Shown here: in pieces, positions 18,199 to 26,250 of the stretch
How positions within the stretch are numbered: the first letter of the stretch is position 1
How the letters are laid out: every line of letters starts with the position of its first letter
NCBI GenBank assembly: GCA_963719345.1
Contig: CAVRCA010000005.1
Coordinates: forward strand, 248,001-312,000
DNA from: CAVRCA01 sp963719345
GTDB lineage: Bacteria > Pseudomonadota > Alphaproteobacteria > Acetobacterales > Acetobacteraceae
Direction: 5' to 3'
Length of the DNA: 64,000 bases
Notes under the pieces: model-generated
Told to the model about the DNA's origin: nothing
The model's database searches: none
What the model saw: only the letters and a program-made list of their open reading frames with translations
Program-made: the position numbers and the translations under genes

Positions 18199-19446
18199 CT
18201 ATAATGCCCTATTCGCGCGCGCCAGCACCGCCTCGAACAGCACCTGGCAGCCCGCCTCGGCCTCTTCCGGCTCGATGCTTTCCGCCTCGTTGTGCGACAG
18301 CCCGTCCTTGCACGGCGTAAACACCATCGCAGCGGGGATGCGCCGGGCGACGTAGACCGCGTCGTGCCCGGCGCCCGAGACGACCTCCCGCGCGGCATAG
18401 CCGAGCCGCTGCGCCGCCTCGCGCACCAGCTGGACGCACTCGGGATCGAATTTTTGGGCCGGGTTCTTGAACACCCGGCTCACCTCCAGCTTGACCCCGC
18501 AATCGCGGGCGACAAAACCGGCCTCGCGGGGGAACTGCGCGTCGAGCCGGTCGATCTCGGCATCCTCGGGGTGCCGGAACTCGACGGAAAACCGCACTTC
18601 ACCGGGGATCACGTTGCGGCTGTTCGGCTCGACCAACAGCTGGCCGACCGTGCCGCGCCCGTCCTCGCCGCGCGCCCGCATCATCCGGTCCACCAGGTCG
18701 ATGATCCGGGCCGCGCACACCAGCGCATCCTTGCGGGCCGACGGTGGCGTGGTGCCGGCGTGCGAATCCTGGCCGGTGGCGACCACGTCGTACCAGACCA
18801 TCGCCTGCGCCCCGGTGACGATGCCGATTTTCTCCCCCGCGCGCTCCAGGATCGGCCCCTGCTCGATGTGCAGCTCGAAATAGGCGTCGGCCGGGAAGGC
18901 GGCAGCCGGCTCGGGGCCGCGCGCGCCGATCGCGTCGAGCGCCGTCCTGACGGTCACGCCGGCGGTGTCGGTCTTGGCGTAGGCCGCCTCGATCGGCAGC
19001 ACGCCGGCCCACACGCCCGAGCCCATGATCGAATAGCCGAACCGGCTGCCCTCCTCGTCGGTCCAGTTCACCAGCTCGACCGGCGCTTCGGTCACGATGC
19101 CGAGCTCGTTCAGGCTGCGCATCACCTCGAGCCCGGCGATCACGCCGAGCGCGCCGTCGAATTTTCCGCCGGAAGGCTGGCTGTCGAGATGGCTGCCGAA
19201 CAGCACCGGCAGGCGAGCGGGGTCGCGCCCGGCGCGGCGGGCGAACATGTTGCCCATCGCATCCACCCGGACGGTGAGGCCCGCCGCCTCGCAGAGGGTG
19301 CGGAACCGCTCGCGGCCGGCACGATCCACTTCGCTGAGCGCCAGTCGGCGCACCCCGCCCTTCGGCGTCGCCCCGATCGTCGCCATCTCCATCAGGCTGT
19401 CCCACAACCGCCGTCCGTCGATGCGATGGTTGGTCTGCGCCGCCAC
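18199..19446 (-). CDS. Zn-dependent hydrolase (allantoate amidohydrolase / N-carbamoyl-L-amino acid hydrolase family)
   Basis: The 415-residue protein belongs to the M20-like amidase/hydantoinase-carbamoylase family. Metal-binding motifs are present: GSHLDSQPSGGKFDGALG near residue 85, NWTDEEGSRF near 128, and ELHIEQGPILE near 195; the dimerization domain has GQDSHAGTTPP. GTG 19446 is chosen because AGGAG precedes it and VAAQTNHRIDGRRLWDSLME is the family N-terminus. Substrate (carbamoyl amino acid, allantoate or ureidoglycolate-like) cannot be settled from sequence. It is divergent from the class II aldolase gene. Confidence 0.85.
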   Translation of the reverse strand: MAAQTNHRIDGRRLWDSLMEMATIGATPKGGVRRLALSEVDRAGRERFRTLCEAAGLTVRVDAMGNMFARRAGRDPARLPVLFGSHLDSQPSGGKFDGALGVIAGLEVMRSLNELGIVTEAPVELVNWTDEEGSRFGYSIMGSGVWAGVLPIEAAYAKTDTAGVTVRTALDAIGARGPEPAAAFPADAYFELHIEQGPILERAGEKIGIVTGAQAMVWYDVVATGQDSHAGTTPPSARKDALVCAARIIDLVDRMMRARGEDGRGTVGQLLVEPNSRNVIPGEVRFSVEFRHPEDAEIDRLDAQFPREAGFVARDCGVKLEVSRVFKNPAQKFDPECVQLVREAAQRLGYAAREVVSGAGHDAVYVARRIPAAMVFTPCKDGLSHNEAESIEPEEAEAGCQVLFEAVLARANRAL

Positions 19447-19534
19447 TGCCGGTTCTCCTGCTGCGGGCCCATCTTGCCCGCCAGACCGCTTCCTGCAAGC
19501 GTGCCGCTCGCCGGGCAGAGTCGGGGAGGCGACG

Positions 19535-20329
19535 ATGGCACATGCGTTGAGCACCGATCCGCCCGGCGCGCCGGCCGTCCTGCGCAACACGGAGCTCGAC
19601 GGCGCGGCCGCGTGGCAGGCGCGCGTCGACTTGGCCGCCTGCTTCCGCATGGCCGCGCGTCTCGGCCTGCAGGAAGGCATCTGCAACCATTTCTCCGCCA
19701 TGCTGCCGGGACGCGACGACCTGTTCCTGGTCAACCCTTACGGCTACGGATTCGGCGAGATCACCGCCTCGCGCCTGCTGACCTGCGACCTGAACGGTAG
19801 GGTGATCGAAGGCAGCGGAGTGCCCGAGGCGACCGCGTTTCATATTCACGCCCGGCTGCATCTGCGGTTGCCGCGGGCGCGCGCGGCGTTCCATACGCAC
19901 ATGCCCAACGCGACCGCGCTCGCCATGCTGGAGGGGCCGCCCCTCGTGTGGGCCGGGCAGACCGCGCTGAAATTCCACGGCCGCATGGCGGTCGACGAGT
20001 CCTACAACGGGCTCGCGCTCGATACCGGCGAGGGCGACCGGATTGCGGCGGCCATGGGCGAGGCAGACGTGGTGTTTCTCAAGCACCACGGCGTCATCGT
20101 CGTCGGCGCCAGCATCGCCGAGGCGTGGGACGATCTCTATTACCTGGAACGCGCCTGCGAGGTGCAGCGGCTGGCCGAGTCGACTGGACGAAGAATCGTG
20201 CCGGTGCCCGAGGAAGTTGCCCGCCGCACCGCCGCCCAGATGCGCGAGGGAGACGCCACCTCGGCGCGGCTGCACCTCGACAGCATCCGCCGGGTGCTGG
20301 ATCAGGAGGCGCCGGACTACCGGCGCTGA
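19535..20329 (+). CDS. class II aldolase/adducin family protein
   Basis: The 264-residue protein has the class II aldolase fold: GICNHFSAMLPGRDDLFLVN near residue 48, zinc ligands in AFHTHMPNATALAML near 110 and a third histidine in FLKHHGVIVVG near 178. These enzymes cleave or epimerise sugar phosphates such as fuculose-1-phosphate; many paralogs in proteobacteria remain unassigned. A GGGGAGG sequence sits 5 bases before ATG 19535. Its divergent neighbour is an amidohydrolase, which hints at catabolism but does not define a substrate. Confidence 0.82.
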   Translation: MAHALSTDPPGAPAVLRNTELDGAAAWQARVDLAACFRMAARLGLQEGICNHFSAMLPGRDDLFLVNPYGYGFGEITASRLLTCDLNGRVIEGSGVPEATAFHIHARLHLRLPRARAAFHTHMPNATALAMLEGPPLVWAGQTALKFHGRMAVDESYNGLALDTGEGDRIAAAMGEADVVFLKHHGVIVVGASIAEAWDDLYYLERACEVQRLAESTGRRIVPVPEEVARRTAAQMREGDATSARLHLDSIRRVLDQEAPDYRR

Positions 20330-20357
20330 CCGCACCCTCTCCAGGACCATTTCCCGC

Positions 20358-20789
20358 ATGCAGAAAATAGTCGCCCTCGGGGCCGCGCTGGCGCTGGCCG
20401 GCTGCAAGCTGGTGGACCAGACCACGTTTGCCCCGAAACCGGCGGCCCCGGTGCCGGCGCAGCTGGCCGCGCTGGCGCCTATCTCCGGGCTGCCGCCGCT
20501 GCTGACCATCCGTTACACGACGCCCAACCCGGATTTCCAGGAGCCGCTGCGCACCGCCATCGCCGCCGCCGAGCAACGCCGGCCGGGCGCGCGCTACGAC
20601 GTGGTGAGCGTGGTGCCGCAGGAGCGCGACCCGGCGCAGCTCCGCCACGATCTCGACCAGGCGCGGCAGAATGCGGTGGCGGTGATGCAGGCGATGATGC
20701 GGCTGGGGGTGGCCGATACGCGGATCGGTCTCGGTGCCCGCGCCGACACGGCGGCGACCGTACGGGAGGTTCGTGTCTACGTCCGCTGA
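20358..20789 (+). CDS. small lipoprotein
   Basis: The 143-residue protein begins with a lipoprotein signal, MQKIVALGAALALAGCKLVD, with the lipobox LAGC cleaved before Cys16. The mature part contains LLTIRYTTPNPDFQEPLRTA and a helical segment AQLRHDLDQARQNAVAVMQA, and ends in a short strand REVRVYVR. The pattern suggests an outer-membrane-anchored protein of unknown role. Its last 17 bases overlap the start of the EamA gene, so the two are probably coupled. Confidence 0.75.
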   Translation: MQKIVALGAALALAGCKLVDQTTFAPKPAAPVPAQLAALAPISGLPPLLTIRYTTPNPDFQEPLRTAIAAAEQRRPGARYDVVSVVPQERDPAQLRHDLDQARQNAVAVMQAMMRLGVADTRIGLGARADTAATVREVRVYVR

Positions 20790-21690
20790 CGCCCCGCGGC
20801 CGACCGCCGTGTTGCCTCGGACCACCGCTCAGGGGATCGGCCTCCTGTTGTTCGCCGCGGCGAGCTGGGGCCTGAACTGGCCGGTGATGAAATACCTGTT
20901 CGGCGTGCTGCCGCCGTTCTCGGTGCGCGCCGCAATGGCGCTGCTCGGGATGGTAATCGGTTTCGCCGTCGCGCTGCTGCGCCGCGAGCGGCTGCGCATC
21001 CCGGCCAACCTGCAGGCCCGGACGGTGCTGTATGCGATGCTGAATTTCGGCCTGTTCAGCGTGCTGACCAGCCTCTGCCTGCTGTGGCTCAGCGCCTCCG
21101 AGGGCGTGATCTTCGTCTATTCGATGCCGATCTGGGTCACGGTCCTCGCCTGGGGATTCTTCGGCGAACGGCTGACCGCGTGGCGGCTCATGGCCCTCGG
21201 ACTTGGCGTCGGCGGCGTGCTCGTTCTGGTCGGTCCGGGTCTGCTGCGCGGCTCTGCCGCCGGATGGAGCAAGCTGCCCGGCGTCGCCTGCGCGCTTGGC
21301 GCGGCCTTGGTGTTCGCGCTCGGCACGGTGCTGGCCAAGAACCGGCCGCTGCAACTCCCGCCGGTGGCGGGCGTCGCCTGGCAGGCGGGGTTCGGCGCCC
21401 TGCCGCCGACCGCGCTCGCGCTGTTCGAACACCCCGACTGGGGCCGGGTGCCGCTGCTCGGCTGGATCGCGCTGGTCTATTGCGGCACCACGCCGATGAT
21501 CCTCGCCTACCTCGCCTGGTTCCGGGCGTTGAAACTGCTGCCGGCCTCGACCGCCGCGATCGGCACGTTGATCGCCCCGGTCGTCGGGGTGGGCGGGTCG
21601 GCGCTGCTGCTCGGCGAGCCGCTCGGGCTTTCCCAACTGACCGCGCTGGCGCTGACCCTGGCCGGCGTGGCGCTCGCGGTGCGGCGATGA
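20773..21690 (+). CDS. EamA/DMT-superfamily transporter
   Basis: The 305-residue protein has about ten hydrophobic helices in two related halves, as in EamA (RhaT/YdcZ-type) exporters. The halves begin near LLLFAAASWGLNWPVMKYLF and GVACALGAALVFALGTVLAK. GTG 20773 lies 5 bases after GGGAGG and starts inside the lipoprotein gene. These inner-membrane proteins export metabolites such as amino acids; no substrate can be inferred. Confidence 0.85.
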   Translation: MSTSADAPRPTAVLPRTTAQGIGLLLFAAASWGLNWPVMKYLFGVLPPFSVRAAMALLGMVIGFAVALLRRERLRIPANLQARTVLYAMLNFGLFSVLTSLCLLWLSASEGVIFVYSMPIWVTVLAWGFFGERLTAWRLMALGLGVGGVLVLVGPGLLRGSAAGWSKLPGVACALGAALVFALGTVLAKNRPLQLPPVAGVAWQAGFGALPPTALALFEHPDWGRVPLLGWIALVYCGTTPMILAYLAWFRALKLLPASTAAIGTLIAPVVGVGGSALLLGEPLGLSQLTALALTLAGVALAVRR

Positions 21691-21809
21691 AGGGCGCGCC
21701 GGGTGTGATCGGGCTCACCCGCTTTGTGACGGCGGCGCGCCATTCTATAAGACGATCGTCCAGGGCGTTGCCCGCCCGGGGAAGGCTCGCTGTCTGAAGG
21801 CGTCTCGCT

Positions 21810-23013
21810 ATGCATCCATTCCAAGCGTTCTGCCGCCGGTCGCTCGACGATATCCGTGGACAGGGCCGCTACCGCACCTTCACGCCGCTCGAGAAGCAGG
21901 CGGCGCGGTTTCCGCTCTATCGCCGGCCGGACGGTACCCGAGGTGCTGGTCTGGTCGTCGAACGACTATCTCGGCATGGGCAACAGCGACCTCGTGATCG
22001 AGGCCGCCTGCGCGGCGGCGCGGCGGATGGGCGCCGGGGCCGGCGGCACCCGCAACATCAGCGGCACCAGCCCCGACCTGCACGCGCTGGAGGCCGAGCT
22101 GGCGAGCCTGCACGGCAAGCAGGCGGCGCTGCTGTTCACCTCGGGGTTCGTCTCCAACCAGGGATCGCTGTCGGCCATCCTCGGCAGCCTGCCGGACTGG
22201 CACGTATTCTCGGATGCCAAGAACCACGCTTCCATGATCGCCGGGATCAAGGGCAGCAAGGCGACCTGCCGGGTGTTTCGCCACAACGACCTCGAACACC
22301 TCGACGAGCTGCTGCGAGCGGTGCCGGCCGCCGCGCCCAAGCTGATCGCCTTCGAGAGCGTCTACTCGATGGACGGCGACATCGCCCCGATCGGCGCGAT
22401 CTGCGATCTCGCGGCCCGCTACGGCGCGATGACCTACCTCGACGAGGTACACGCCGTCGGCATGTATGGCCCGACCGGCGCTGGCGTGGCCGAGCGGGAC
22501 GGCGTGGCGGCGCGGGTGGACATCATCGAGGGCACGCTGGGCAAGGCATTCGGCACGCATGGCGGCTACATCGCGGGGGACGCCGAAATCGTCGACTGGG
22601 TGCGATCGAGCGCGCCCGGCTTCATCTTCACCACCTCGACGCCGCCGATGGTGGTCGCCGCGGCACTCGCCAGCATCCGGCACGTGCGCACCGACCCCGC
22701 CCGCCGCGCCAAGCTGTTCGAGCGGGCGGCGACGTTGAAGCGGCGGCTCGACGCGGCCGGACTGCCGCGCATCGCAGGCGAGAGCCATATCGTGCCGCTG
22801 CATATCGGCGACGCGGCCCTGTGCGCCGAGGTCAGCCGCCGGCTGCTGGCCGAGTTCGGCATCTACGCGACGCCGATCAACTATCCGACGGTGCCGCGCG
22901 GCACCGAGCGGCTTCGCATAACCGCGACGCCGTTCCACACCGACGCGATGATGGATCAGCTGATCGGCGCGCTGCTCGCCATCTTGCGGCCGGATCGCCG
23001 GCAGGCCGCTTGA
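21810..23013 (+). pseudogene. hemA: 5-aminolevulinate synthase, frameshifted near 21930
   Basis: HemA condenses glycine and succinyl-CoA to 5-aminolevulinate, the first step of the C4 tetrapyrrole pathway, feeding heme and the cobalamin genes at 59-64 kb. The frame from ATG 21810 reads MHPFQAFCRRSLDDIRGQGR up to about base 21930; the remaining enzyme, from PEVLVWSSNDYLGMG on, is in the next frame and ends at 23013. It has GAGAGGTRNISGTS, DEVHAVGMYGPTGAG and the PLP-lysine segment EGTLGKAFGTHGGY. As the rest is intact, an indel error within 21920-21941 is likely. Confidence 0.88.
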
Positions 23014-24233
23014 ACGGCGCCGCGCCGGCGCTGCTCCAGCCGACGTCGGCGCAGTCCCGCCCGGTCTTGCGACTGGGCGCCGGCCAGGGCCGCCGTGTGC
23101 GGGCCGGCTCGCCGTGGGTGTTCAGCAACGAGATCGCGATGCGGCCGGAGTATCGCCGCCTGGAGGCCGGCGGCCTCGTCCGCATCGAGGGCGACGACGA
23201 CTGGCGCTACGGCACCTTCATGTTCAACCCGCACAGCCTGATCGCGGCACGGCGGCTCGACCGCGACCCCGCGGCGGTGATCGACCGGGACTGGCTGACG
23301 GCGCGGCTCGGCGCGGCGATCGGTCTGCGGTCGAAATTGGGCGTGGAGCCGTTCTGCCGGCTGGTTCACGCCGAGGCGGACGGACTGCCCGGGCTCATCG
23401 TCGACCGCTACGGCGAGGTGGCCGTGCTGCAGGCCAACACCGCCGGGATGGACCGCCTGACGCCGGACATCGTCGCCGCGCTTGTCGGATTGCTGGGCCT
23501 GCGCGGCATCGTCGGCCGCAACGACAGCGCGGCCCGGCGGCAGGAGGGGCTGGCCGAAACCGTGACGCTGCTGCACGGCCACGACGGTTCGGCGTTGGTG
23601 GAGGAGGGCGGTCTTCGATTTCCGGTCGATCCGCTGTCCGGCCAGAAGACCGGCTGGTTCTACGACCAGCGGCCCAACCGCGACCGCGTCGCCGCACTCG
23701 CCGGCGGCGCGCGGGTGCTTGACGTTTTCTGCCACATCGGCGCGTTCGGCCTGCGCTGCGCCGCCGCCGGCGCCCGCGCCGTCACGTTGGTCGATGCGAG
23801 CGCCCCGGCGCTCGACCAGGCGCGGGGGGCCGCGATCCTGAACGGCTTGGCCGATCGGGTGGAGTGCCGCCGCGAAGACGGGTTCGACGCCATGCAGGCG
23901 CTGCACCGGGAGGGCGCTCGGTTCGACATCGTGGTGTGCGACCCGCCCGCTTTTGCCAAGTCCCGCAAGGACGCGGAGGCCGGACTGCGGGCGTACGGCA
24001 AGATGGCGCGGCTGGCCGCCGCCCTGGTGGCTCCCGGCGGGTTCCTGTTCGTTGCCTCCTGCAGCCATCACGCGCCGCTCGATGCCTGGTCGGCCCGGAT
24101 CGCGGCCGGCCTGCTGAAGGCGCGGCGGGAGGGGCGCGTGCTGTTCACCGGCGGCGCGGGCCCGGACCATCCGGTGCATCCGCACCTGCCGGAAACCGCT
24201 TATCTCAAGACGCAGCTGCTGCGGCTGGACTGA
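23010..24233 (+). CDS. class I rRNA methyltransferase, RlmI/PUA type
   Basis: The 407-residue protein has an N-terminal PUA domain (RLGAGQGRRVRAGSPWVFSN), an EEHEA-like middle region, and a C-terminal Rossmann methyltransferase: QKTGWFYDQRPNRD, VLDVFCHIGAFGLRCAAAGA (AdoMet site) and FDIVVCDPPAFAKSRKD. This is the RlmI architecture that makes 5-methylcytosine in 23S rRNA. The start is taken as TTG 23010, overlapping the hemA stop (TTGA); no ATG lies before the PUA core. The closest E. coli-type target cannot be confirmed. Confidence 0.85.
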   Translation: MNGAAPALLQPTSAQSRPVLRLGAGQGRRVRAGSPWVFSNEIAMRPEYRRLEAGGLVRIEGDDDWRYGTFMFNPHSLIAARRLDRDPAAVIDRDWLTARLGAAIGLRSKLGVEPFCRLVHAEADGLPGLIVDRYGEVAVLQANTAGMDRLTPDIVAALVGLLGLRGIVGRNDSAARRQEGLAETVTLLHGHDGSALVEEGGLRFPVDPLSGQKTGWFYDQRPNRDRVAALAGGARVLDVFCHIGAFGLRCAAAGARAVTLVDASAPALDQARGAAILNGLADRVECRREDGFDAMQALHREGARFDIVVCDPPAFAKSRKDAEAGLRAYGKMARLAAALVAPGGFLFVASCSHHAPLDAWSARIAAGLLKARREGRVLFTGGAGPDHPVHPHLPETAYLKTQLLRLD

Positions 24234-24237
24234 GGCG

Positions 24238-25017
24238 CTATTCCGCGGCGACGATTTCCGGGACACGGCCGCGGGCGACGTAGGCATGCACCGCCTCACC
24301 GAACCGCTCGAAGATGCGACGCGACACGACGTCGACCTCCCAGTCATATTCGGGATGCCATTGGACCCCGACCGCGAATCCGGGGACGCCGGTGGCGCGT
24401 ACCGCCTCGATCGTGCCGTCCGGCGCGATACCTTCAGCGACCAGCCCGGGCGCCAGCCGGTCGATTCCCTGATTGTGCAGCGAGTTGACGCCGATCTCGG
24501 TCGCGCCGGCCACCCGGTGCAGCCAGCTTCCCGGCGTCACCCGCAGCGCGTGAGCCTTGCCCGTCCGCACGCGGGAGGAGGCCTGCAGTGGGGTGGAGTG
24601 GTCGAGCCGGCCCGGCACGTCCTGCAGCCGCTGGTGCAGTGAGCCGCCGAGGGCGACGTTCATCTCCTGAAACCCGCGGCAGATGGCGAGCAGCGGCACC
24701 CCGTGTTCCACCGCGGCGCGGATCAGCGGCAACGTGGCGCCGTCGCGCATCGGGTCTTCCGGGGTGCCTTCGGCGTGCGGCGGCCCGTCATAGAGGCTCG
24801 GATGCACGTTGGAGCGGCTGCCGGTGAGCATGATGCCATCGAGGCGGCTGAGCAGGGTGGCGACTTCGGCCCGCGAGCCGTTCGCCGGGACCAGCACCGG
24901 AACCGCTCCGACGAGGTGGTCGGTGGCCCGGATGTAGGTGTCGGAGGCGGCGTGGTTCGGCATCCCGAAGACGCCGAAGAGCTTGGTGCAGCAACTGATC
25001 CCGATAAGCGGCTTCAT
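24238..25017 (-). CDS. class I glutamine amidotransferase-like hydrolase (peptidase C26, PuuD-type)
   Basis: The 259-residue protein has a nucleophile-elbow Cys in LLAICRGFQEMNVALGGSLH, the catalytic His-Glu in VGVQWHPEYDWE, and the family opening PLIGISCC. PuuD hydrolyses gamma-glutamyl-gamma-aminobutyrate in putrescine use; other C26 members act on related gamma-glutamyl compounds. No putrescine genes adjoin it, so the substrate is uncertain. It ends 4 bases from the convergent methyltransferase gene. Confidence 0.85.
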   Translation of the reverse strand: MKPLIGISCCTKLFGVFGMPNHAASDTYIRATDHLVGAVPVLVPANGSRAEVATLLSRLDGIMLTGSRSNVHPSLYDGPPHAEGTPEDPMRDGATLPLIRAAVEHGVPLLAICRGFQEMNVALGGSLHQRLQDVPGRLDHSTPLQASSRVRTGKAHALRVTPGSWLHRVAGATEIGVNSLHNQGIDRLAPGLVAEGIAPDGTIEAVRATGVPGFAVGVQWHPEYDWEVDVVSRRIFERFGEAVHAYVARGRVPEIVAAE

Positions 25018-25130
25018 GACCCGGCGTGATATGAAAGTGAAAACCCAGCGACCGACGACATTGTTGACGGAAACCCGATTAGAAAAAAGTCAATTCGGGA
25101 CCGACTGGCGGAAGCGTGCTGTACTTTCCG

Positions 25131-25194
25131 GCCATCCGCCCGAGCCATCATCGACCCGAGCCATCATCCGCCCGAGCCGTCATCCACCCGAGCC
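25131..25194. repeat. 16-base tandem repeat across the lolA stop codon
   Basis: Three complete copies of a 16-base unit (GCCATCATCCGCCCGA with a few substitutions) plus partial copies at both ends. The lolA stop codon lies inside one unit. Because 16 is not a multiple of three, it is not a coding repeat. Confidence 0.75.
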
Positions 25195-25809
25195 AGGCGC
25201 CAGCGGCGTGCCGTTCGGGAACCCGCGGTCGATGAACTGGAACAGGCTGTCGCTGAACCGGCCACCGGTCTCCACGTCGTACAGGGTCACCCGGGTCTCC
25301 TGACGCTGCGGGTCAACGACGGTCCACTGGCGCAGACTGAGCGGATTGTCTGAAAACACCAGGGTCAGGCTGCCGTCGCCGGGGCTCGAGGTGCGGTTCA
25401 CGGTCACCGAGATCATGCCCGGCTGACGCTTCAGGGCTGATACGGTGAGAGCGCCCGAGAGCCGGATCTGGTCGGCCAACAGGATGCCGAGCGGCGTCTG
25501 CGAGAGCGGAATGTTGCTTGTCTGCCCAAGTTGCGAATCGTGGAAAACCAGCAATCCGCCGCCGGCGACGAGCAGCAACGGCGTCGGCGGATCGTACTCG
25601 AAGCGCATCCGCCCCGGCCGCTCCAGCCACGCGGTGCCGCGCGTCGTGCGGCCGTCCGGCGCGATCTGCAGGAAACGCGCCTTCAAGGTGCGGAGCGAGT
25701 TCAGGTAGTTCTCGATGGCCGCGATCGTCGCGGCATCGGCCGGCTGGGCGAACGCCGAGCCGGCCGCAAGCAGGGCGGGGATGGCGGCGAGGATGGTCCG
25801 GCGTTGCAT
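25180..25809 (-). CDS. lolA: outer-membrane lipoprotein carrier LolA family
   Basis: LolA ferries lipoproteins across the periplasm from LolCDE to the outer membrane. The 209-residue protein has a signal peptide MQRRTILAAIPALLAAGSAFA, then the LolA beta-barrel pattern: LNSLRTLKARFLQIAPDGRT, GTAWLERPGRMRFEYDPPTP and SLRQWTVVDPQRQETRVTLY. Length is normal for the family. ATG 25809 is the start giving the signal peptide. It fits functionally with lnt at 1.7 kb. Confidence 0.85.
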   Translation of the reverse strand: MQRRTILAAIPALLAAGSAFAQPADAATIAAIENYLNSLRTLKARFLQIAPDGRTTRGTAWLERPGRMRFEYDPPTPLLLVAGGGLLVFHDSQLGQTSNIPLSQTPLGILLADQIRLSGALTVSALKRQPGMISVTVNRTSSPGDGSLTLVFSDNPLSLRQWTVVDPQRQETRVTLYDVETGGRFSDSLFQFIDRGFPNGTPLAPGSGG

Positions 25810-25881
25810 GCCCCGTATGTGGCCTCGAGCCGGCCCGATTGCCAGCGCCCGGGGGGCGCCTCGCCGGGTTCCCACGGGTTC

Positions 25882-25901
25882 GTACGTGTGAGTGAACGTA
25901 C
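25882..25901. promoter_or_regulatory. inverted repeat upstream of the KGG gene
   Basis: GTACGT (25882-25887) and ACGTAC (25896-25901) form 6-base arms around an 8-base spacer, in the gap between lolA and the KGG gene, about 90 bases before the KGG start codon. It has operator form; the regulator is unknown. Confidence 0.35.
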
Positions 25902-25989
25902 TTACAAGAACTGATGGGACGCGCCTCCGTTGGCCTTGCAGCGGCGCCGAAGCGCGGCCATCCGCATCAGGGAAGGAGCCAACAGACCC

Positions 25990-26244
25990 ATGCCAGGCAA
26001 GACGCAGACCGGAACCGGACGAAGCAACCGCGGGTTCGCGTCCATGGATCCGGCGCGCCAACGGGAGATCGCGTCAAAGGGCGGCAGCAGCGTGCCGGCC
26101 GAGAAGCGGCCGTTTTCGCAGAACCACAGGCTTGCCGCGGAAGCCGGGCGCAAGGGCGGCGAGCACTCGCACGGCGGTCGCAACCAGCCGCGCCGGACGC
26201 CGCCCGAGGAAAGCCGCACGCCGGCTGAAGCCGCACGCCAATAA
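25990..26244 (+). CDS. KGG-domain stress protein
   Basis: The 84-residue hydrophilic protein contains RGFASMDPARQREIASKGG and later EAGRKGGEHSHGG, the repeated KGG motif of GsiB/con-10-type general stress proteins. Such proteins are small, disordered, and induced by starvation or desiccation. AAGGAG lies about 14 bases before the ATG. The gene converges with the large glycosyltransferase, leaving 6 bases between stops. Confidence 0.75.
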   Translation: MPGKTQTGTGRSNRGFASMDPARQREIASKGGSSVPAEKRPFSQNHRLAAEAGRKGGEHSHGGRNQPRRTPPEESRTPAEAARQ

Positions 26245-26250
26245 GGTTCG

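Noticed and set aside
21810..24233. One 807-codon plus-strand frame spanning hemA and the methyltransferase
   Set aside because: The first part follows hemA only to about 21930; hemA then moves to another frame and the methyltransferase starts at 23010, so it is not one fused gene.
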